Shown piece by piece: positions 57,723 through 64,000 of a stretch of DNA of 64,000 nt (its first letter is position 1; the number at the start of each line of letters is the position of its first letter). The notes under the pieces were generated by a model, which saw only the letters and a list, made by a program, of their open reading frames with translations, was not told where the DNA came from and made no database searches. This stretch comes from Rhodovulum bhavnagarense (GTDB taxonomy: Bacteria > Pseudomonadota > Alphaproteobacteria > Rhodobacterales > Rhodobacteraceae): positions 558,001 through 622,000 of the forward strand of contig NZ_SLXU01000001.1 in NCBI RefSeq assembly GCF_004343505.1, given 5' to 3'. The position numbers were made by a program, and so were the translations under genes.

Positions 57723-58479
57723 GCAGTTCCTGGACGGCGGCGGCGGCCTCGTCGCGCATCAGTTGCCAAAGATGGGATTGATGCGCCTCCAGCGCCGGGG
57801 CGCTCGCGCGGCGTTCGGCCAGCGGTATGTCAATCTCGACGATGTCGCGGATACGGCCGGGACGGCGGGACAATACGACGATGCGGTGGCCCAGCCGCAC
57901 CGCCTCGGCCAGGTTATGGGTCACGTAGACGGCGGTGAAGGGGGCGCGGGTCCACAGGGCAACGAGGTCGTCCATCAACAATTCGCGGGTCTGGGCGTCA
58001 AGGGCCGAGAGCGGTTCGTCCATCAGCATCACCGCGGGTTTCACCGCAAGCGCGCGCGCGATGGCGACGCGTTGTTTCATGCCGCCAGAGAGTTGCCGGG
58101 GCCAGGCATCGCGGAACTCGGTCAGATTGGTGCGCGCCAGCACGTCTGCGATGATCGCGTCGCGATGCGTGCGGGGAAGGCGGTGATCCTCCAGCACGAG
58201 CCCGACATTGCCCGCCACGCTGCGCCAAGGCAAAAGCGCGAAGTCCTGGAAAACGTAGGTCAGCGGGTTGAGACAGCCTTCCGGTACGGCGCCGTTTTGC
58301 ACGATCCGTCCTCTATCGGGCCGTTCAAGACCGCCGATCATCCGCAGAAGCGTGGACTTTCCACAGCCCGACGGGCCGACGATGCACATGATCCGGCCAT
58401 CGGCGATGTCGAGCGAAATGTCCGACAGCACCTCGGTCGTGCCATAGCGATGCGAAACACTGGTAAGCGAAAGGTCCAT
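57712..58479 (-). CDS. ABC transporter ATP-binding protein, NitT/TauT family
   Basis: A 255-residue ATPase. Walker A GPSGCGKST (about 36-44), signature LSGGMKQR, and Walker B VMLMDEPLSALD are complete, with the D-loop and H-loop VTHNLAEA. The start at 58479 (MDLSLTSVSH) gives the normal family N-terminus. It lies between the binding-protein gene and the permease gene. Confidence 0.93.
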   Translation of the reverse strand: MDLSLTSVSHRYGTTEVLSDISLDIADGRIMCIVGPSGCGKSTLLRMIGGLERPDRGRIVQNGAVPEGCLNPLTYVFQDFALLPWRSVAGNVGLVLEDHRLPRTHRDAIIADVLARTNLTEFRDAWPRQLSGGMKQRVAIARALAVKPAVMLMDEPLSALDAQTRELLMDDLVALWTRAPFTAVYVTHNLAEAVRLGHRIVVLSRRPGRIRDIVEIDIPLAERRASAPALEAHQSHLWQLMRDEAAAAVQELHDA

Positions 58480-58508
58480 GGGGCAAGGCGAGCGAGAGGC
58501 CCGAAGCG

Positions 58509-59522
58509 TCAGATGATGTCGACGTAAGAGGGATCGACCAGTGTTTCGGTCGTGATCGTGTCCTTGATCAGCCCCTCGGATCTGAACCACCCGAGTTGGT
58601 CCTCTACCGAGCCCATGTTCAGCGCGCCATCCTTGTTGATGCGCATTGCGCCGTTGACGATGGCCGGCCGGGCCTTGTCGTAGTCGCGGTCGGTATAGAC
58701 GTATTTGTGGATGAGCCTGACCATGTCCTCGGCGGCGTCGTCACCGGCGCTCTTGTCCACCAGTGCCGCGTTGAAATCGTCCGCACCCCGCGCAAAGGCC
58801 CGCAGGAAGCTCTCCGTCTTGGCGCGCTCATTCTCAGCGTTCCGGGCAGAGGTGAACACGGTCGTCACCTGATAATCGGGCAGGTAATCGGCCACGTTGC
58901 CGATGATCCGTGCCGCGCCTGCCGCGGCCAGCGGTTTGGCGATATGGGGCACGACGGACCACGCGTCGATCTGCCCGGACTTCAGCGCGCCGATCACCGC
59001 GCCGACCTTTTGCAACGGCTTGAAGGTGATATCTGCGCCTTCGGTGGCGGCGATCCTGGCCCCCATGTAGTGAAAGGACGACCCGGCCTGCGTGATGCCG
59101 AAGCTTTTGCCATCAAGGGTGGCGGGACTGACAAGGCCGGCGTCGTAGGCGGCGTTGGAGGCAAGTATCTTCTGTCCGTCGATGCCTTTTTCCTCGGACA
59201 GGGCGCCGCCGATCACGCGTGCTGCCCCCTTTTCGGCGAGCGAAATCAGACCGCCCGAGATCGCGCTGACCGCGTAATCCGCATCGCCCGATGCGATCGC
59301 GATGGCCATCGGCTGTGCCGCCTCGAAGAATCTGAATTCGACCTCCAGCCCCTCTTGCGCGAAGTATCCTCGTTCGAAGGCCACGAAGCTGGCGGCATGA
59401 CTGGTAAAACGCAGCGCCCCGACGGTCAGCTTGTCCTGGGCCAGGGCCGGGCGGGCCAGTACCGGCAGCGTGGCCGCCGCACCGATCGCCCCCATCGCGC
59501 TGCGTCGCGTGAACCGGGTCAT
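58509..59522 (-). CDS. ABC transporter substrate-binding protein with Tat-type signal
   Basis: A 337-residue periplasmic protein of the SsuA/NMT1 group. The signal is MTRFTRRSAMGAIGAAATL, with twin arginines and cleavage near residue 29 (ALA-Q). AAGGAG is 7 bases before the ATG at 59522. FRFFEAAQPMAIAIASGDADYAV and SFGITQAGSSFHYMGARIA are typical of the family. It is first in a three-gene ABC operon. The ligand is unknown. Confidence 0.9.
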   Translation of the reverse strand: MTRFTRRSAMGAIGAAATLPVLARPALAQDKLTVGALRFTSHAASFVAFERGYFAQEGLEVEFRFFEAAQPMAIAIASGDADYAVSAISGGLISLAEKGAARVIGGALSEEKGIDGQKILASNAAYDAGLVSPATLDGKSFGITQAGSSFHYMGARIAATEGADITFKPLQKVGAVIGALKSGQIDAWSVVPHIAKPLAAAGAARIIGNVADYLPDYQVTTVFTSARNAENERAKTESFLRAFARGADDFNAALVDKSAGDDAAEDMVRLIHKYVYTDRDYDKARPAIVNGAMRINKDGALNMGSVEDQLGWFRSEGLIKDTITTETLVDPSYVDII

Positions 59523-59605
59523 GGTTTTTCTCCTTGGCAAATCCCCACCGGGTGTCGGAAACGAACATTTCAGAGCCGGGCGCGGAAGAAAAGTGCAAAG
59601 CGCTC

Positions 59606-59788
59606 TCAGAACCCGATACGACCGCGCGGGGTTGAATTGACGGTCAGCCAGTCGGGCCAGCCGAGGACATGCTCGACAATGAAAAGCGCCATGCAGATGG
59701 CGATGATGGCCAGCACCAGCTTGACCCTTGCCGGGCTTGGCGGGTTTCGCGCCCAGCGTGACGCGCGTATGAGCCAATGCAGGTTCAT
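59606..59788 (-). CDS. Small single-helix membrane protein coupled to hpt
   Basis: A 60-residue protein. A basic N-terminus ([23 protein letters not shown]) is followed by one hydrophobic helix (LVLAIIAICMALFIVEHVLG, about 24-43). Its ATG overlaps the hpt stop by one base (TGATG), which supports real translation. No family is recognised. Confidence 0.7.
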   Translation of the reverse strand: MNLHWLIRASRWARNPPSPARVKLVLAIIAICMALFIVEHVLGWPDWLTVNSTPRGRIGF

Positions 59789-60324
59789 CAGGTGAACCTG
59801 ACCTTGCCGATATGGGGCAGATTTCGGTTGTGCTGGGCATAATCGATGCCATAGCCCACCACGAATTCATCGGGGATTTCGAAACCGACCCAGTCGGCCT
59901 TGACCTCAACCTCGCGTCGCGACGGTTTGTCCAGCAATGCGCAGACCTTCAGCCGGGCGGGTTTTCGACCGCCAAGCATATGTAGTACGTGTTTGAGCGT
60001 GTGGCCGGTATCCACGATATCCTCGACCACCAGAACATCACGCCCCGCGATCTCGCCGCGCAGGTCCTTGAGAATGCGGACCTCGCGCGAACTGACCGTG
60101 GCCTCGCCATAAGACGATGTCTCGATGAAATCGACCTCGACGGGGAGGGTCAGTTCGCGCACAAGATCGGCGATGAAAACGAAAGAGCCGCGCAAGAGCC
60201 CGACAACGATCAGCTTGTCACTATCGGCAAAGAAGGTTTCGATCTCGTCGGCCAGCGCCTCGATCCGCGCTGCGATTGTCTTTGCCGAGATCAATTCGTC
60301 TATGACATATGGTCTCTCGCCCAT
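59788..60324 (-). CDS. hpt: Hypoxanthine phosphoribosyltransferase
   Basis: A 178-residue purine salvage enzyme making IMP (and possibly GMP) from PRPP. The PRPP motif [14 protein letters not shown] is near residue 97, with the catalytic Asp; the flexible loop [10 protein letters not shown] precedes it. The start at 60324 is chosen to match the family N-terminus. It overlaps a small membrane protein gene. Confidence 0.95.
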   Translation of the reverse strand: MGERPYVIDELISAKTIAARIEALADEIETFFADSDKLIVVGLLRGSFVFIADLVRELTLPVEVDFIETSSYGEATVSSREVRILKDLRGEIAGRDVLVVEDIVDTGHTLKHVLHMLGGRKPARLKVCALLDKPSRREVEVKADWVGFEIPDEFVVGYGIDYAQHNRNLPHIGKVRFT

Positions 60325-60392
60325 GCCGCCCCCTTGATTTTGTCGTCCCGGTGTCTGAAATGGCACCCCACCGTTAGCAACAAACCGGACCC

Positions 60393-60854
60393 ATGCCGAG
60401 CCATTCCGAAAATCGCGAGATGCCTTATACCGCCCAGCAGATGTATGACCTGGTGGCGGATGTGGCGTCCTATCCGAAATTCCTGCCCTGGACAGGAGCG
60501 GCGCGCATCCGGTCACGCAAGCCCATCCCCGGCGGGGGAGAGGTGATGGCGGCCGATCTTGTCATTTCGTTCAAGGTGTTCCGTGAACGCTTTGGCAGTC
60601 GGGTCACGCTTTGGCCTGCGATTCACAAGATCGACACCGAGTACCTGGATGGTCCGTTTCGCTATATGAAATCCTACTGGAAGTTCGACGATATCGGCGA
60701 GGGGCGCTGCAAGGTCGAGTTCTTCGTCGATTTCGAATTCCGTAATCGCGTTTTGCAGGGGGTGATCGGCGCGGTGTTCAACGAGGCGATGCACCGCATC
60801 GTGCGCGCCTTCGAAGAGCGGGCCGAGGAACTTTACGGCCGTCCCGCGGCCTGA
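60393..60854 (+). CDS. COQ10/RatA-type START domain protein
   Basis: A 153-residue protein of the polyketide cyclase/COQ10 family. It begins [33 protein letters not shown], with the typical acidic-aromatic stretch, and ends YKFDDIGEG...[19 protein letters not shown]. Members bind ubiquinone or act as RatA-like ribosome factors. A quinone-binding role is the better guess in alphaproteobacteria. Confidence 0.88.
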   Translation: MPSHSENREMPYTAQQMYDLVADVASYPKFLPWTGAARIRSRKPIPGGGEVMAADLVISFKVFRERFGSRVTLWPAIHKIDTEYLDGPFRYMKSYWKFDDIGEGRCKVEFFVDFEFRNRVLQGVIGAVFNEAMHRIVRAFEERAEELYGRPAA

Positions 60855-60890
60855 TCTGTGCAAAAGCCGAGACGGCGATTGGGCTGGGGA

Positions 60891-61373
60891 TCACGCACCT
60901 TCATCCAGCGCTGAAAGCAAGAGGTCCAGCGCATAGCCGACGCTGGCCTCGCGCACCTGTGAGCGTCCTTGTGCGCCGAACTCCACCGTTTGGGTGACAA
61001 CTGTCCGACCTGCCTGTGCCAACCCGAAACAGACCCGTCCCTCGGGTTTGTGCCGCGATCCGCCCGGCCCCGCGATCCCGGTAACCGACACCGCCAGCCC
61101 TGCGCCGGACCGCGCCAGCGCGCCTGCGGCCATTTCGCCCGCGACCGCCTCTGAGACAGCGCCAAAGGCCTCCAGCGTTTCCGCCCGAACGCCCAGCATC
61201 GCCTGCTTGGCCTCGTTGGAATAGGTGACGAACCCGCGGTCGAACATGTGTGACGAACCCGCAATCTCCGTGATCGCCGCCGAGACAAGCCCGCCCGTGC
61301 AACTTTCGGCGGTTGCGATGATCGTGCCCGTCGACCGGGCACGCCAGACAAGTTTTTCGGCCCTGCTTCTCAC
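60891..61373 (-). CDS. pncC: Nicotinamide-nucleotide amidase (CinA C-terminal domain)
   Basis: A 160-residue stand-alone CinA C-terminal domain that deamidates NMN for pyridine nucleotide recycling. The catalytic Ser-Thr region ATAESCTGGLVSAAIT and GIAGPGGSRHKPEGRVCFG are present. A GTG start overlaps the pgpA stop by four bases (GTGA). It is last in ispDF-pgpA-pncC. Confidence 0.92.
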   Translation of the reverse strand: MRSRAEKLVWRARSTGTIIATAESCTGGLVSAAITEIAGSSHMFDRGFVTYSNEAKQAMLGVRAETLEAFGAVSEAVAGEMAAGALARSGAGLAVSVTGIAGPGGSRHKPEGRVCFGLAQAGRTVVTQTVEFGAQGRSQVREASVGYALDLLLSALDEGA

Positions 61374-61858
61374 ACGAGGAAAATATGCGACAGCGCGGCC
61401 AGTGCAAGAACAAGAATTGCGGCCGCGAACCCGGCAAGGATGTCGTCCAGCATCACGCCCACCGGCGTTTTCATGCGGTCGGCCCATCCGATCGGGCCGG
61501 GTTTCCAGATATCGAACAGCCGGAACGCCAGAAATGCCGCGATCCAGCCGGGGTAAAGTGCCAGTACATCCACCCTTGCCGCCGCTGACCCGATCGAGAT
61601 GGGCATCAGGGCGATCCACATGCCGGCGACCTCGTCGATGACGAATTCGCTGCGGTCGGGATCGGCCACGCTGCCCGCGGCCGCGCCCACCGACCACCAG
61701 CCGATCAGGCTGACCGCGAGACAGGCAATCCCGGTCAGGACCGGCCCGCCGAGGACATGCAGCGCCCAGAACAGCGGCAGCGCGGCAAGCGCACCCCATG
61801 TTCCCGGCGCCGGGCGCAACAGGCCGACGCCAAAAAAGGTGGCGACAAAGCGGCTCAC
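61370..61858 (-). CDS. pgpA: Phosphatidylglycerophosphatase A
   Basis: A 162-residue membrane phosphatase making phosphatidylglycerol. The family pattern [18 protein letters not shown] near the N-terminus and [30 protein letters not shown] and [10 protein letters not shown] are all present. A GTG start overlaps the ispDF stop by four bases. Confidence 0.95.
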   Translation of the reverse strand: MSRFVATFFGVGLLRPAPGTWGALAALPLFWALHVLGGPVLTGIACLAVSLIGWWSVGAAAGSVADPDRSEFVIDEVAGMWIALMPISIGSAAARVDVLALYPGWIAAFLAFRLFDIWKPGPIGWADRMKTPVGVMLDDILAGFAAAILVLALAALSHIFLV

Positions 61859-63000
61859 GGTTTGATCAGCGTCACGGTGGCCAGCGCCGCGATGCCCTCT
61901 TGCCGACCGGTAAAGCCAAGCCTTTCCGACGTAGTGGCCTTGACACTGATCCGGTCGATATCGATGCCCATGAGGCGCGCCATTTCGGCGCGCATCGCGC
62001 CCGCGACGGGGCCGATCTTGGGCTGTTCGCAGATCAGCGTCAGGTCCGCGTTCGAGATACGGTAGCCCCGCTCGCCCGCCAGCGCGACTGCGTGTTTCAG
62101 GAAGATGTCCGAGGGCGCGCCCTTCCATTGCGGGTCGGAGGGTGGAAAATGCTGGCCGATATCGCCATCCGCCAGCGCGCCATAGATCGCGTCGGTGACC
62201 GCGTGCATCCCGACATCGGCATCCGAATGGCCCTTGAGCGCCTTGTCATGCGGCACCTTGATCCCGCACAGGATCACCCCGTCGCCCTCGCAAAAGGCGT
62301 GTACGTCGAAACCGTTGCCGGTGCGAATGTCCATGTCTCTCTCCCGCAAGACCCGCGCGGCGCGGGTGAAATCCTCTGGGTGGGTGATCTTGAGGTTGTC
62401 CTCATCGCCGCGCACGATTGCCACGTCAAGATGTGCGCCAAGAGCGACCTCCACATCATCGGCTGCACCACCTGTATGGGCGGCGTGAGCGGCGCGGATT
62501 GCGCGTAGGTGAAAGCCCTGCGGAGTCTGCGCGCGAAAGAGTCCTTCGCGTGGGTGAGGTGCCACCACAAGGCCCTCCGCGCCGCGCCACAAGGCGTCCG
62601 TGACCGGCAGGGCCGGGGCGGCGCCAGGGTGTGTTTCAAGCGCTTCAAGGATGCGATCTATGAGCTGCGGCGAAACAAGCGGCCTTGCGCCGTCATGGAT
62701 CAGAACGAGCCCGTCCTCGCCCCGGACAGCGGCAAGCCCCGCCTGAACGGAGGCATCGCGTGTGGCCCCGCCCCTGACCGTGGCGATGTTCAGCCCCAGC
62801 CCGGCAATGGCCTCGGCGAAAAGGTCGTCATCCTCGGGGTGCAGCACGGCCACCAGCGCATCGACGCGGGGGTGGGCGGCAAAGGTGGCCAGCGTGCGCG
62901 CCAGAACCGCGCGCCCCATGAGAGGCTGATACTGCTTGGGCCTGCTGCCCCCCGCCCGTGTACCGCGCCCGGCGGCGACGATAAGTGCCGTGACCGTCAT
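61855..63000 (-). CDS. ispDF: Fused IspD/IspF isoprenoid biosynthesis enzyme
   Basis: A 381-residue fusion of the two MEP pathway enzymes. The N-terminal cytidylyltransferase (about 1-215) has [18 protein letters not shown] and DGARPLVSP. The C-terminal cyclodiphosphate synthase (about 222-381) has [28 protein letters not shown] and the zinc-binding Asp and His. The fusion is common in alphaproteobacteria. It supplies isoprenoid precursors that also feed carotenoid and phytyl chains of the light-harvesting system. Confidence 0.96.
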   Translation of the reverse strand: MTVTALIVAAGRGTRAGGSRPKQYQPLMGRAVLARTLATFAAHPRVDALVAVLHPEDDDLFAEAIAGLGLNIATVRGGATRDASVQAGLAAVRGEDGLVLIHDGARPLVSPQLIDRILEALETHPGAAPALPVTDALWRGAEGLVVAPHPREGLFRAQTPQGFHLRAIRAAHAAHTGGAADDVEVALGAHLDVAIVRGDEDNLKITHPEDFTRAARVLRERDMDIRTGNGFDVHAFCEGDGVILCGIKVPHDKALKGHSDADVGMHAVTDAIYGALADGDIGQHFPPSDPQWKGAPSDIFLKHAVALAGERGYRISNADLTLICEQPKIGPVAGAMRAEMARLMGIDIDRISVKATTSERLGFTGRQEGIAALATVTLIKP

Positions 63001-63131
63001 CCGATGCCCTTCCGCTATTCGCTGGCGTTCTAGGCGGGGGCGGGCTGCGGGGCAATGGGGCAATCTGCCGGGATAGAGTGCTTAAATTTTGCGCAAAACG
63101 ATTTTTCGTCCTGCCCGGCGTCCGCGTGCGA

Positions 63132-63160
63132 TTGCCATTGCGTGCTCGCATTGCTAGATC
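63132..63160 (+). promoter_or_regulatory. Candidate dusB promoter
   Basis: TTGCCA at 63132-63137 and TAGATC at 63155-63160 are 17 bases apart, about 28 bases before the dusB start. The divergent ispDF starts 188 bases away. Confidence 0.4.
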
Positions 63161-63187
63161 GGTTGGGTCTGCACAAGGATTAATCAA

Positions 63188-64000
63188 TTGTCCATTCAGG
63201 TGGCAAATATCTCGATAGATCCGCCCGTCCTGCTGGCCCCCATGGCCGGTATTACCGATTTGCCATTCCGGCGATTGGTGGCCGGGTTCGGCGCCGGGCT
63301 TGTCGTTTCCGAAATGGTGGCAAGCCAGGAAATGATTCAGGCCAAGCCGGGTGTGCGCGAGCGTGCCGCGCTGGGGCTGGACGAGGCCAGGACAGCGGTG
63401 CAACTGGCCGGGCGCGATCCCGAATGGATGGCGCGGGCCGCGCGAATGGTCGAGGCGCAGGGTGCGCGGATCATCGACATCAATATGGGCTGTCCGGCGC
63501 GCAAGGTCACCGGGGGTTTCTCCGGCTCGGCCTTGATGCGCGACCCCGACCGGGCGCTTCGCCTGATCGAGGCGGTGGTGAGCGCGGTCTCGGTTCCTGT
63601 CACGCTGAAGACGCGGCTGGGCTGGGACGACGAGATGCGCAACGCCCCCCAGATCGCGGCCCGGGCCGAGGCCGCAGGAGTGCAAATGATCACGATACAC
63701 GGCAGGACCCGCTGCCAGTTCTACAAGGGGCGGTCCGACTGGGGCGCGATCCGCGCGGTCAAAGAGTCGGTCTCGATTCCGGTCGTCGCCAACGGCGACA
63801 TCCTCGATGGGGCTACGGCCGCCAAGGCGCTGGAGCTGTCCCGTGCCGATGGGGTGATGGTCGGGCGGGGGATCAGGGGGCGCCCCTGGCTGTTGGCCCA
63901 GATCGCAGCGGACCTGTCAGGTGCCCCGGTGCCCGAGGCGCCGAGAGGACAGGCATTCGTAGACACGGTTGCGCGCCATTACGAGGATGCGCTGGCCTTT
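63188..64000 (+). CDS. dusB: tRNA-dihydrouridine synthase B, 3' end outside the window
   Basis: The first 271 codons are visible. A TTG start is inferred: AAGGA lies 8 bases upstream and the protein begins LSIQVANISIDPPVLLAPMAGITDLPFRRL, matching family N-termini. The active-site Cys in NMGCPARKVTGGFSGSALM and IHGRTRCQFY are present. In Rhodobacter the homologous nifR3 gene heads the nifR3-ntrB-ntrC operon, so nitrogen regulators are likely just beyond the edge. Confidence 0.92.
   Translation, partial: MSIQVANISIDPPVLLAPMAGITDLPFRRLVAGFGAGLVVSEMVASQEMIQAKPGVRERAALGLDEARTAVQLAGRDPEWMARAARMVEAQGARIIDINMGCPARKVTGGFSGSALMRDPDRALRLIEAVVSAVSVPVTLKTRLGWDDEMRNAPQIAARAEAAGVQMITIHGRTRCQFYKGRSDWGAIRAVKESVSIPVVANGDILDGATAAKALELSRADGVMVGRGIRGRPWLLAQIAADLSGAPVPEAPRGQAFVDTVARHYEDALAF

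Overview
The window looks like an ordinary chromosomal stretch of a high-GC alphaproteobacterium of the order Rhodobacterales (Rhodobacter/Roseobacter group). The evidence is the light-harvesting 2 genes pucB, pucA and pucC, the sulfolipid genes in the order sqdB-sqdD-sqdC, a fused ispDF gene, a RamA-like corrinoid reactivase beside separate folate/corrinoid methyl-transfer genes, TRAP transporters, and many ATGA/GTGA gene overlaps. No insertion sequence, phage, CRISPR array or obviously foreign island was seen. The ends of the window cut through ndk (left) and dusB (right).

Layout. 1-3.5 kb: the end of ndk, a divergent small repeat protein that may be an LH2 gamma subunit, then pucBA and pucC. 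3.5-9 kb: tamA-tamB outer-membrane assembly. 9-13 kb: late cobalamin synthesis (cobQ, cobT, cobS, cobC). 13-16.1 kb: a GT2, GT39 and PAP2 set that looks like a lipid-linked sugar transfer module. 16.1-18.75 kb: ilvB-ilvN behind a leader peptide and transcription attenuator. 19.2-23.7 kb: a TRAP transporter with a TakP-like binding protein and an oversized large permease. 23.8-28.3 kb: bpt, an RDD membrane protein, glnE and a coupled small gene. 28.3-30.9 kb: edd-eda under a LacI-type palindrome. 31-33.5 kb: lipoprotein, rRNA methyltransferase, PIN protein. 33.5-36.4 kb: sqdBDC. 36.7-39 kb: an octaheme cytochrome c with a cytochrome b partner. 39.1-41.7 kb: two murein enzymes. 41.7-44.3 kb: lpxD with a private acyl carrier protein and ketoacyl synthase. 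44.4-46.5 kb: DNA glycosylase, esterase, HNH protein. 46.6-50.3 kb: zwf-pgl-pgi, followed by tRNA-Gly(CCC). 50.5-54.8 kb: a four-gene corrinoid/folate methyl-transfer operon. 55-57 kb: ppx and rlmE. 56.9-59.5 kb: a NitT/TauT-type ABC transporter. 59.6-63 kb: hpt, a COQ10-type protein, then ispDF-pgpA-pncC. 63.2 kb to the end: dusB.

Metabolic picture. zwf-pgl and edd-eda together encode an Entner-Doudoroff route. The LH2 genes, sulfolipid genes and B12 genes fit a photoheterotrophic life. tamAB, lpxD-ACP-KAS, the murein enzymes and the GT2/GT39/PAP2 set form an envelope theme. The most interesting regulatory find is the ilvBN attenuator, with a 15-residue leader peptide containing Leu-Val-Val-Ile. 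The most interesting structural finds are the three-repeat protein next to pucBA and a 22-nt motif that occurs four times between genes.
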